NCBI RefSeq assembly: GCF_014202695.1
Contig: NZ_JACHHH010000003.1
Coordinates: 62,001 to 126,000, forward strand
Direction: 5' to 3'
Origin: Oribacterium sinus
Lineage (GTDB): Bacteria > Bacillota > Clostridia > Lachnospirales > Lachnospiraceae
DNA length: 64,000 bases
Each line of letters begins with the position of its first letter. The stretch's first letter is position 1. Under the pieces are notes generated by a model. That model had not been told where the DNA came from. It did no database searches and saw nothing but the letters and a program-made list of their open reading frames with translations. This document shows, piece after piece, positions 7,603 through 15,672 of this stretch. Both the position numbers and the translations under genes were made by a program.

Positions 7603-8622
7603 CTACTCCCCCAGCTTAACCAGTCTCTTTTCTTCAAAGGATTTCTTCATGGCAAAGCAGATTTCTGTTGCCTTGGTTCCGTCATATACGGAAAGCTTCG
7701 GCTTCTTCTTTTCGATAATGCACTGAATAAATTCCTGCATTTCCAAAAGGTACGCCTCATCAAACCTTTCCGGGAAGCTTTCTACGCACTCTTGGCGTAC
7801 TCCGTAACGGTCATAGAGGATGGCAAGATTCTTCTCCGGCACAGGACTGATTCTGATGCTGCCTTCCGTTCCCACGATTTCTGTTTCAATATGATAACCA
7901 TGAGCTGCGGTTCTTCCTACATGAAGCTCCGCAATTCCTCCATTTTCCAGCTGGAACAACGCTGCGCCGGTTTCTGTATCGTTACAGGATAAAAATTCCG
8001 GATGCTTAAAATTTGCTCCCAGAGCATATACTTCCTTGACTTCACTTCCTAAGAACCATCGAATCAGATCCACATCATGGCTTGCCATGTCAATAAAAAG
8101 GCCTCCGCTGGTTGGGGCAAACTTGATAGCACCCTCTACAGCCGCCTCCGGATCGATTCCTGTTGCCTTTACCATATAGGGAGTTCCGATTGCACCCTCT
8201 TCAATCTTTTTCTTCGCGTAACTGTAGGATGGATCAAAACGGCGCATAAATCCCAAGAAGAATACCTGGTCGGGATGAGCCTCCACTGCCTTCTCCGCCT
8301 TCTTACATTCTTCCACATCTACTCCAAGAGGTTTTTCCGTAAAGACATGGAGGCCTTTCGCTAGAGCCTTTTCAATCTGATCACAGTGACAGGGGCTGGA
8401 GCTTACGATAGCTACTGCATCTAAATCTGCCTTGTCCAGCATCTCTTCATAAGAAGTAAAAGTTTCTGAAACCTTCAGTTCTTCCTTTGCGTACTGTAAT
8501 TCCGCTTCCATAATGGAGCAGGCAGCCACCAGCTTTGCTCCGGGAATTTTAAAGGCAATGTTTCTTGCGTGTACCTTTCCTAAGCGTCCCAGTCCTACGA
8601 TGCCCACTTTAATCTCGCTCAT
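7603..8622 (-). CDS. Gfo/Idh/MocA family oxidoreductase (second inositol dehydrogenase paralog)
   Basis: A 339-aa NAD(P)-dependent sugar dehydrogenase. It has an N-terminal Rossmann motif (VGIVGLGRLGKVHARN, from residue 6), the family EKP signature (FTEKPLG, about residue 95) with the catalytic lysine, and a C-terminal alpha/beta domain containing DMASHDVDLIRW. It resembles inositol or scyllo-inositol dehydrogenases and is a paralog of the enzyme at 12692. It lies at the 3' end of the inositol locus, beyond a strong hairpin terminator after the permease, so it may be expressed at a different level. AGGAGA lies 6 bp before the ATG. Likely role: oxidation of an inositol stereoisomer (scyllo- or D-chiro-) to an inosose; exact substrate unknown. 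Confidence 0.8.
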   Translation of the reverse strand: MSEIKVGIVGLGRLGKVHARNIAFKIPGAKLVAACSIMEAELQYAKEELKVSETFTSYEEMLDKADLDAVAIVSSSPCHCDQIEKALAKGLHVFTEKPLGVDVEECKKAEKAVEAHPDQVFFLGFMRRFDPSYSYAKKKIEEGAIGTPYMVKATGIDPEAAVEGAIKFAPTSGGLFIDMASHDVDLIRWFLGSEVKEVYALGANFKHPEFLSCNDTETGAALFQLENGGIAELHVGRTAAHGYHIETEIVGTEGSIRISPVPEKNLAILYDRYGVRQECVESFPERFDEAYLLEMQEFIQCIIEKKKPKLSVYDGTKATEICFAMKKSFEEKRLVKLGE

Positions 8623-8667
8623 ATTTTTCTCCTATTGTTGTATGTTTTCTATTTTGTATTGTTTCCA

Positions 8668-8737
8668 TAAAAAAACCACGGATTTGTTCACTAACAGTGG
8701 AGTTATTCTTGCCCACATTTTTTTAGGAACAAATCCG
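8668..8737 (-). terminator. Terminator after the inositol permease gene
   Basis: CGGATTTGTTC (8679-8689) pairs with GAACAAATCCG (8727-8737), followed on the minus strand by a T-run. It lies about 60 bp past the permease stop. The long loop makes partial read-through to the dehydrogenase at 8622 possible. Confidence 0.7.
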
Positions 8738-8797
8738 CTTTAGATTCATTTTTCAGCTATTCAATTTTCTATGGAATAGACCTGCTGGAAATTTGTC

Positions 8798-9772
8798 TTA
8801 TTTCTTTTTCTTCTGCATTCTCTCTCTTGTTACGTCAAGAAGTACGGCGCCAATGATTACCAAACCAAGCACCAGGTTCTGCCAAGCGGAGGGTACGGAA
8901 AGCAGGGTGAATCCGTTTCTAAGTACCGCAATGATTAATGCGCCCAGCATGGTTCCCACCATAGTTCCCTTTCCTCCCATGAAGGATGCTCCACCGATAA
9001 TGCAGGCTGCGATAGCATCGGTATCGTAAGGCTGGATAGCATTTGCACCGTTGGAGATTCCGGAACGGCCGATGGATACGATTCCTGCAAAGCCTGCCAT
9101 AAAGCCGGAAAGCACATAGCAGAAGGTTAATACATTGTCTGCATTGATACCGGAAAGGCGGGTAGCCTCCATATTTCCTCCGGCACAATAGATGGAACGT
9201 CCCAAGGCAGTTTTGGTAAGAAGGATATGCATCAGGATATAAATGGCGATAACCACTACGAAGCTGATAGGGAATCCTCCTAAGATGGTGGCACTTCCCA
9301 GTACCATGATGCCTTCTGCACCGGTGTTGGAGAAGCTGATCATCTGAGAAGAGGTGATGATTAATGCCGCACCCCAAAGCACGTTCTTCATACCCAGTGT
9401 AGATACGAAGGGGTGGGGAAGGTGAAGTCTGGTAAGAAGAAGACCGTTAATCAGTCCAACTACACCGCCTACCACAAGCACTGCCAAGAACAGGAATACC
9501 GGGTTGGTAATACCCATTTTCACCATAGCTCCTGCTACGCAAGCTCCGAAGGTTGCGGTAGCGCCTACGGAAAGATCGATTCCTGCGGTAATCAGGGTAA
9601 GCAGCATTCCGGTGGAAAGCAGGGCATTGAAGGAGGTCTGCTTTAAGATAGACATCAAATTCGCCTTATCCAGGAAGTTGGGAGAAGCCAATGCCAATGC
9701 GATACACAGAATGATCAGTGCCGCAAATGTTCCAATATAATTACTTAAATTTCCTAATTTTGATTTTTGCAT
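8798..9772 (-). CDS. Ribose/inositol-type ABC transporter permease
   Basis: A 324-aa polytopic inner-membrane permease of the RbsC/XylH branch, about 8-10 hydrophobic segments, with the family signature GIDLSVGATATFGACVAG near residue 65 and a conserved GGASFMGGKGTMVGTMLGA stretch near residue 255. It works with the ATPase ending at 9774 and the binding protein at 11473. The ATG at 9772 overlaps the ATPase stop region and shares its GGGAGG Shine-Dalgarno, so the two are translationally coupled. Context makes inositol import the likely role. Ends in MQKKKK. Confidence 0.9.
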   Translation of the reverse strand: MQKSKLGNLSNYIGTFAALIILCIALALASPNFLDKANLMSILKQTSFNALLSTGMLLTLITAGIDLSVGATATFGACVAGAMVKMGITNPVFLFLAVLVVGGVVGLINGLLLTRLHLPHPFVSTLGMKNVLWGAALIITSSQMISFSNTGAEGIMVLGSATILGGFPISFVVVIAIYILMHILLTKTALGRSIYCAGGNMEATRLSGINADNVLTFCYVLSGFMAGFAGIVSIGRSGISNGANAIQPYDTDAIAACIIGGASFMGGKGTMVGTMLGALIIAVLRNGFTLLSVPSAWQNLVLGLVIIGAVLLDVTRERMQKKKK

Positions 9773-9773
9773 C

Positions 9774-11267
9774 TTATACCTCCCAAGCTGCTTTCATCAC
9801 GGATTCCTGATTGAAAGCATCTGTACTTCTTGACATTTCTCCGGTGATTCTTCCTTCGCGCATTACCAGTACCCTGTCACTCATTCCCAGGATTTCCGGC
9901 ATTTCGGAAGACACCATGATGACACATTTTCCCTCTTTTACCAAACGGTTAATCACCTGATACACCTCAACCTTGGCCCCTACGTCGATTCCTCTGGTAG
10001 GTTCATCCAAGATATAGATGTCTGCATTGGTATTTAACCACTTTCCGATAACCACCTTCTGCTGGTTTCCGCCGGAAAGCTGTCCTACTCTTTCTTCCTG
10101 GCTGGGGCACTTAATGCTTAGCTCTTGAATTCTGCCCTCACCCATGCTATCCATATCCTTCTGACTTAAGAACAAGCCCTTCTGATAACCCTTTAAATTC
10201 GCTAAAATCAGATTGTTCTGGATGGACTCATTTAAAATCAGTCCCTGTCCCTTCCGGTCCTCGGTCAGGAAAGCAATTTTAGCCCGGATAGCATCTTTGG
10301 GATTCTTAATATCCACCTTTTCCCCACGGATATAGATTTCTCCTCCGTCAATGGGGTCTGCTCCAAAGATGGCTCTCATGGTTTCTGTTCTTCCCGCACC
10401 TACCAGTCCGGAAAATCCTAAAACCTCTCCGCCATAAGCCTTAAAGGATACATTGTGAAGCACGCCCTTACGGTGAATATTCTTTACTTCCAACAATGGT
10501 TTTTCAGAACGCACGCCTGGTTCCTTCGGGAATTGGTTATCCAGAGAACGGCCTACCATGGCCTTAATCAGGCTGTCATTGTCCCAATCCGCCACATCCT
10601 TGGTATCGATGTATTCTCCGTCACGGATAACGGTAATCCGGTCGCAGAGCTGGAATAACTCCTCCAGCTTATGGGACACGAAGATAATGCCAATCCCCTG
10701 CGCCCGTAAATCTCTACAGATTTTCAAAAGCTCTTCTACCTCTTTTTCCGATAAGGAAGAGGTAGGCTCATCCATGATGATGCACTTGGCATTGGCCAGA
10801 AGGGCCTTGGAGATTTCAATCATCTGCTGTACACCCATGCCGTAGTGTCCTGCCGGCTTCCGCACATCCACATCCAATCCCAACTTCTTCATCATGTCCT
10901 GAGCTATCTGGTGCATTTTTCCATAGTCCAGTAATGGCCCTTTGTGAATCCACTTGTTGATAAACATATTGTCGGTTACCGAAAGCAACTTCTCAATATT
11001 CAGTTCTTGATACACGCAGGATATTCCCGCAGAAATGGCCTGCTGTGGAGTTTTAAATTGTCTTTCCTGTCCTTCTACGATGATCTGCCCCTCATCCGGA
11101 TGGTATACCCCAGTTAATACTTTAATCAGCGTAGACTTTCCTGCTCCATTCTCTCCGATCAATCCTAAAATCTCGCCTTTACGTACATCTAACTGCATCT
11201 TGCTTAGCGCAACCACACCGGGGAAGGTCTTGCGTACATCCTTCAGTTGTACAATACTTTCCTTCAT
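9774..11267 (-). CDS. Sugar ABC transporter ATP-binding protein, double NBD (RbsA/MglA type)
   Basis: A 497-aa protein with two fused ABC ATPase domains, as usual for carbohydrate uptake transporter class 2. The first has Walker A GENGAGKST (near residue 38) and Walker B IIMDEPTSSLS. The second has a degenerate Walker A (GLVGAGRTE) but a good signature LSGGNQQK and Walker B YILDEPTRGID. That asymmetry is normal in this family. It energises the permease at 8798 with the binding protein at 11473. The start is supported by AAAGGGG upstream. A hairpin lies between this gene and the binding-protein gene. Confidence 0.92.
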   Translation of the reverse strand: MKESIVQLKDVRKTFPGVVALSKMQLDVRKGEILGLIGENGAGKSTLIKVLTGVYHPDEGQIIVEGQERQFKTPQQAISAGISCVYQELNIEKLLSVTDNMFINKWIHKGPLLDYGKMHQIAQDMMKKLGLDVDVRKPAGHYGMGVQQMIEISKALLANAKCIIMDEPTSSLSEKEVEELLKICRDLRAQGIGIIFVSHKLEELFQLCDRITVIRDGEYIDTKDVADWDNDSLIKAMVGRSLDNQFPKEPGVRSEKPLLEVKNIHRKGVLHNVSFKAYGGEVLGFSGLVGAGRTETMRAIFGADPIDGGEIYIRGEKVDIKNPKDAIRAKIAFLTEDRKGQGLILNESIQNNLILANLKGYQKGLFLSQKDMDSMGEGRIQELSIKCPSQEERVGQLSGGNQQKVVIGKWLNTNADIYILDEPTRGIDVGAKVEVYQVINRLVKEGKCVIMVSSEMPEILGMSDRVLVMREGRITGEMSRSTDAFNQESVMKAAWEV

Positions 11268-11361
11268 GCTTTCCCCTTTATTTTACTCTTGTGTATAGTG
11301 CCTGTTATGATTTTCACAAAAATGTATTTGAAAAAAATTTCTTTTTTATCTTCTTTCAAGA

Positions 11362-11397
11362 AAAGGGATGTTTTCTTATGAGGAGAAACATCCCTTT
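11362..11397 (-). terminator. Hairpin between binding-protein and ATPase genes
   Basis: AAAGGGATGTTT pairs perfectly with AAACATCCCTTT (12 bp) around a 12-base loop. It is followed on the minus strand by TTTTCTT, about 75 bp past the binding-protein stop. As in many ABC operons it may act as a partial terminator or mRNA stabiliser so that binding protein exceeds transporter. Confidence 0.7.
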
Positions 11398-11472
11398 GTT
11401 GTGCTTAGATTCACTTCATTTTGCTCGGAAGCATCCGCTATCTTCCGGCTGATTTGATTTTCAAAGCTCTGA

Positions 11473-12594
11473 TTACTTTCCTAAGTAAGAATTCAGGTCA
11501 TCAAGTCTCTTCTGCGCGTTGTCCTTTGTGATTACGGATACGCCGGAGTTGATGAACTCTGGAAGCTCTGTTCCATTTAACTTTGCAACAGTTGCAGCTA
11601 CAGACTTGTATCCCATGTCATAAGCTTCCTGTGCAACAGACATAGACTCTGTTCCGTCAAGGATAGCTTCACATGCGGACTTGATGCCGTCGAAGCCCAT
11701 GAAAATGGTATTCTTGTATGCTTCGTTACCCTTAGCTGCTCTTGCTGCTGCGATAGCCATATCGTCATTGTTACAAGCGATGATAGCGATTCCTTCCGGG
11801 TGGTTCTGCATAATAGCTTCCATAGAAGTTACAGCCTTATCTGCTACTGCGTCAGCATACTGGATTTCCTTCTCCAAGAACTCTCCGCCTGCTTCGTTGA
11901 TACCTTCCTGATATCCCTTCAGTCTTGCTGTTGCTGTTCCGTCTCCCTGTACTCCGGAAATGGAGATGGCCTTAATCTCTGTCCAGCCTCTCTTCTTAGC
12001 TTCTTCAACGGCAGCCTTTCCGCCTTCCTTTGCCGCAGTGTCATTTGCAGTTCCTACGAAGGATAAAACTTCCTTAGCATCGATATTGGTATCTACTGCC
12101 ACGATTGGCTTGGTCTGTCCTGCGATAAGAGTCTTTACCAGATCAGCCTGTAATGGAGCGATAACATATCCGTCATAGCTTCCGGAGTTTAAGTCGGTCT
12201 CGATCATGTTCTGCTGCTCGTCATAAGCAGTCTCGGAGCTTGCTCCCTTAACCTCAACCTTAACGTTTGGGTGATCCTTCTCAAATGCCTTTGCTCCTGC
12301 TACCACATAGCTCCAGTACTCGGAGGAGGTGGTCTTTAAGATTACGTCAATCTTGTAATCTCCTTCAAAGCTTGCTCCGGCTAATGGATCCTCGGAAGAA
12401 TCGGACTTAGCCTCAGCCTTTTCCTCTTTCTTCTCTTCCTTAGCTTCTGTAGACTTTGCCTCTTCGGACTTGCCTTCCTCGGACTTTGCCTCGCTTCCTG
12501 CATTTTCTGTCTTGGTCTCAGTCTTGTCACATCCTGTAAGAGCGAAGGAAAGAGCAGATGCTGCCATTAAAACTACAAGTGCTTTTTTAAACAT
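11473..12594 (-). CDS. Sugar ABC transporter substrate-binding lipoprotein (inositol type)
   Basis: A 373-aa extracellular lipoprotein. The ATG at 12594 (GAGAGG upstream) opens MFKKALVVLMAASALSFALT followed by the lipobox cysteine (TGC). A charged E/K/S linker of about 60 residues leads into a periplasmic-binding-protein type I domain (YKIDVILKTTSSEYW onward, IACNNDDMAIAAARA, GFDGIKSACEAI), the fold of ribose, galactose and inositol binders. The frame is open further upstream, but no start there has a ribosome site. It lies directly after iolG and before its ATPase and permease. Inositol as ligand is inferred from the operon. Confidence 0.9.
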   Translation of the reverse strand: MFKKALVVLMAASALSFALTGCDKTETKTENAGSEAKSEEGKSEEAKSTEAKEEKKEEKAEAKSDSSEDPLAGASFEGDYKIDVILKTTSSEYWSYVVAGAKAFEKDHPNVKVEVKGASSETAYDEQQNMIETDLNSGSYDGYVIAPLQADLVKTLIAGQTKPIVAVDTNIDAKEVLSFVGTANDTAAKEGGKAAVEEAKKRGWTEIKAISISGVQGDGTATARLKGYQEGINEAGGEFLEKEIQYADAVADKAVTSMEAIMQNHPEGIAIIACNNDDMAIAAARAAKGNEAYKNTIFMGFDGIKSACEAILDGTESMSVAQEAYDMGYKSVAATVAKLNGTELPEFINSGVSVITKDNAQKRLDDLNSYLGK

Positions 12595-12691
12595 TTTGAT
12601 TACCTCTCTTATAAAATGGATTTTGTTCCTCTTGGAACGGGTTAATTTATCGATCAAGAACTTTTCTCTTCTATATAGAAGAATTCCGCTC

Positions 12692-13708
12692 TTAGATTTC
12701 ACTAAGTTGTACAGGGCGCTTCTCTAACAGAGACTTTCTTGCTGCCATAGCCACGCGTACGGATTCCAAACCGTCCTTACCGCCTACAGGTACTTCCTTG
12801 CCCTCCAATACTGCATCTACGAAGTCCTCCATTTCCGCAATAAAGGCATCGTTATATCTCTCTAAGAAGAACCATGTGGGCTTTGCTCCCTCCACACCGG
12901 ATGCAGTGCTGATATAAGCTTCATTTTCCAGATTGTTGTTGTCCTGTACACAACCTTTTTCGCAATGTACTTCCACTCTCTGGTCATAACCGTAGGGAGC
13001 CTGACGACAGTTGTCGATTACGCCGATGGCACCGTTAGCAAACTTCAAGGTTACGATAGCGGTATCCACATCGTCATACTTTGCAAAATCAGGATTTACC
13101 AGGCAAGCGCCTACTGTGTTTACCTCGGTAATATCGGAGCCTGCAAGGTAACGAACCATGTCAAAGTCATGAATCATCATATCCATAAAGATTCCGCCGG
13201 ATACAGCCACATAGGACATAGGTGGTGCTTCAGGGTCTCTGGAGCAAACCTTTACTACATAAGGCTTTCCTAACTGACCGGATGCCACCACATCTCTTAC
13301 CTTCTTGTGAGAACGATCGAAACGACGAACGAATCCAAGCTGTAATTTTACCCCTGCCTTTTCTACCTCCGCCAAAGCTTCCTTAATCTTGTCTAAGTCG
13401 GTGTGGATTGGCTTCTCACAGAAAATCTGCTTTCCTGCTCTTGCGGACCGGATAATGAAATCCGCGTGGGTGTCTGTGGAAGAACAAATCAAAACTGCCT
13501 CTACCTCTTTGTTCTCAAAAACATCCTTAGGATCCTTGCTACAGTTTGTGATGCCGATACCCTTAGCCCAGGCTTCCATCTCTTCATTTAAGAAGGGGTC
13601 TACTGCCACAATGATTTCTGCGTTAGGAAGACTGTTTTGGATGTTCATGGCATGAAGCTTTCCGATTCTGCCCATTCCCAAAAGTCCCATTTTTACTGTT
13701 TTTCCCAT
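12692..13708 (-). CDS. iolG: Inositol 2-dehydrogenase (Gfo/Idh/MocA family)
   Basis: A 338-aa NAD-dependent dehydrogenase that would oxidise myo-inositol to scyllo-inosose, the first step of inositol catabolism. Visible are the Rossmann motif GLLGMGRIGKLHAMN (from residue 8), the EKP signature (FCEKPIHTD, near residue 96) and the conserved MDMMIHDFDMVRYL segment with the catalytic Asp/His. It lies between iolE and the inositol-type ABC importer, a typical iol arrangement, and its AAGGAGG ribosome site is the best in the cluster. A paralog is at 7603. Of the two, this is the more likely main IolG because it sits inside the operon. Confidence 0.85.
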   Translation of the reverse strand: MGKTVKMGLLGMGRIGKLHAMNIQNSLPNAEIIVAVDPFLNEEMEAWAKGIGITNCSKDPKDVFENKEVEAVLICSSTDTHADFIIRSARAGKQIFCEKPIHTDLDKIKEALAEVEKAGVKLQLGFVRRFDRSHKKVRDVVASGQLGKPYVVKVCSRDPEAPPMSYVAVSGGIFMDMMIHDFDMVRYLAGSDITEVNTVGACLVNPDFAKYDDVDTAIVTLKFANGAIGVIDNCRQAPYGYDQRVEVHCEKGCVQDNNNLENEAYISTASGVEGAKPTWFFLERYNDAFIAEMEDFVDAVLEGKEVPVGGKDGLESVRVAMAARKSLLEKRPVQLSEI

Positions 13709-13885
13709 AATTCCTCCTTTTGTATTTTTACTCCGCTATCCTTCTTCGGAGCTTTTTACCTCTTTTGTGTTTTACTGCTTTACATTTTTCTCTATAGATT
13801 TACTTCGGCAAGCTTGTTCCGCCAAATGTTCTATAGCTTTTTTCTGCAAGATTCTGATGAAGTGATGAACTATCTTGTTCCTGGC

Positions 13886-14782
13886 TTATAGTCCGGTCTT
13901 CTCGTGAATGTACTTTCTAGCCTTGATAGCGTACTCTAACGGATTTGCCTTTGCAGGATCCTGCTCAGCCTCTACCAGTACCCAACCTTCATAGCCGGAT
14001 TCTTCGATAATCTTGAACAATGGAGCAAAGTCCACATCTCCGTCACCGGGAACGGTAAAGCATCCTTCTCTTACGCTCTTTAAGAAGCTCCAATGATTCT
14101 TTCTGGACTCCTCTACCACAGCCTTTCTTAAATCCTTTAAATGGATGTGGCGAACTCTGGAAATATACTTCTTTAAAACTTTCTCAGGGTCAATTCCCGC
14201 AAAGGAGCAGTGTCCGCTGTCGAAAAGCAGGAATACATACTCGGGATCCACTTCCGCCATAAAGCGGTCGATTTCTTCCTCGGTCTGTACTACAGTTCCC
14301 ATGTGGTGGTGGAAGGTAAGAATCATGCCCTCTTCCTTGGCAATCTTACCCAGCTTGTTTAAGCCCTCGGTAAGCTTCTTCCACTCCTCATCATTCATCA
14401 CATACTTGCCTTCCAGAATTGGCTGATCCAGCTTTCCCTGGGTGCTGTAGCTTTGCTCGGAAACACCGATTCTCTTTGCGCCAACAGCCTTTAAGAATGC
14501 CAGCTCCTTACGGAAAGCCTCTTCTGTCTCCTCGTAGGGCTTGGAAATCAGGAAGGAGGAGAACCAACGGTTACAGATGGTTAAGCCTCTTAAGTCCAAA
14601 GCCTTCTTCAGCTCTACAGGATCTGTAGGATAGTGACTTCCTACCTCTGTTCCGGAAAATCCTGCCAAAGCCATTTCGGAAACGGTCTGCTGAAAGGTAT
14701 TTTCCTTTCCCAAATCCGGCATATCATCATTGGTCCAGCCGATGGGGGCAATGCCCAGAGAAATTTTTTCCTTGTTTAACAT
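13886..14782 (-). CDS. iolE: myo-Inosose-2 dehydratase
   Basis: A 298-aa xylose-isomerase-like TIM-barrel enzyme that dehydrates scyllo-inosose to 3D-trihydroxycyclohexane-1,2-dione (second step). The N-terminal GIAPIGWTNDDMPDLG is the characteristic IolE opening. Metal-site residues of the fold appear in LTFHHHMGTVVQ, LLFDSGHCSFAG, HIHLKD and GWVLVEAEQD. AAGGAG precedes the ATG by six bases. The gene lies between iolB and iolG. Confidence 0.93.
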   Translation of the reverse strand: MLNKEKISLGIAPIGWTNDDMPDLGKENTFQQTVSEMALAGFSGTEVGSHYPTDPVELKKALDLRGLTICNRWFSSFLISKPYEETEEAFRKELAFLKAVGAKRIGVSEQSYSTQGKLDQPILEGKYVMNDEEWKKLTEGLNKLGKIAKEEGMILTFHHHMGTVVQTEEEIDRFMAEVDPEYVFLLFDSGHCSFAGIDPEKVLKKYISRVRHIHLKDLRKAVVEESRKNHWSFLKSVREGCFTVPGDGDVDFAPLFKIIEESGYEGWVLVEAEQDPAKANPLEYAIKARKYIHEKTGL

Positions 14783-14865
14783 AGTTTGCTCCTTTTTCTC
14801 AACTCTCGCAGCAATGCTGCTTTTATTTTCTACAAGAGGATGAGCTTCTGTTTCCTTCCTCTTGC

Positions 14866-15657
14866 TTAAAACTTTGCATCATGTAACCAGGTGTAGCGCT
14901 CATCCTCGCAACGGTCTGTCTGGTTCCAGGGCTTTCCGGGTAAATGCCGAATCATCCAGCAGGTATACATCAAAAATCCGGGCGCTACCGCCTGGGGATG
15001 TAAGCATCCTCCGGGGATTGCGGAAAAGCTTCCGTCTACGGATTTGAAAACCTCGTCTCCTACGAAGCTGGCACCAAAGCCCTCCGGTCTGTCAAACTTG
15101 AAGTAATAGCACTCCGGCTGATCGTGTCTATGGGGCAGGTAGCCGGACCAGTTTCCTCTGTCATTTAAGACCTCTCCCAAAACCATGTTGGAAAGGGGAG
15201 CAATTTCATGGTCGAAAATGGTGTTTACCTGACGGTTGGCTACATTTCCAAACTTTCCCTTAGCGCCGGAGTAAATCCATGGCGCATCCTTTGGCTCATA
15301 AAACTCTGCGGGAAAATCCTTTTCATTTTCCGTACACTGTACAAGAATTTCGCTATCCTCCAGAGCCCTAATCAAAACCTCTTTTCCCTTGGAAAGATGT
15401 ACTGCATAGGGTCCTTCGGTAAAGACATCCTTTCTGCTTCCTTCTTTTTCCGTTCCTTCATAGACAAACTTGATTTTTCCGGAGAGAAGCAATACGGCAA
15501 ACTCTTCCTTTTCCTTGGAAAAACGTCTTTCCTCTCCCTTTTTCATCCGATATACCCGGATGTCCATCAGCATATCCCGGTATTCATTTTCATAGGTGCA
15601 AAGAATCTGCTCCCCCTCTGCACTAAACTCTGGATATCCAAATACTTTTTTCTCCAT
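14866..15657 (-). CDS. iolB: 5-Deoxy-glucuronate isomerase
   Basis: A 263-aa double-cupin enzyme converting 5-deoxy-D-glucuronate to 2-deoxy-5-keto-D-gluconate. The C-terminal cupin has YLPHRHDQPECYYF with histidine/glutamate metal ligands, and the family's final MIRHLPGKPW...ERYTWLHDAKF block is intact. Length fits the family (about 260-270). The ribosome site is weak (CGGGAAAT), which suggests coupling with iolD, whose stop is only 15 bp upstream. Confidence 0.93.
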   Translation of the reverse strand: MEKKVFGYPEFSAEGEQILCTYENEYRDMLMDIRVYRMKKGEERRFSKEKEEFAVLLLSGKIKFVYEGTEKEGSRKDVFTEGPYAVHLSKGKEVLIRALEDSEILVQCTENEKDFPAEFYEPKDAPWIYSGAKGKFGNVANRQVNTIFDHEIAPLSNMVLGEVLNDRGNWSGYLPHRHDQPECYYFKFDRPEGFGASFVGDEVFKSVDGSFSAIPGGCLHPQAVAPGFLMYTCWMIRHLPGKPWNQTDRCEDERYTWLHDAKF

Positions 15658-15672
15658 ATTTCCCGACTTTCT

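Noticed and set aside
9774-11267. Degenerate second Walker A in the sugar ABC ATPase as a damaging mutation
   Set aside because: The asymmetric second domain is typical of RbsA/MglA-type ATPases.
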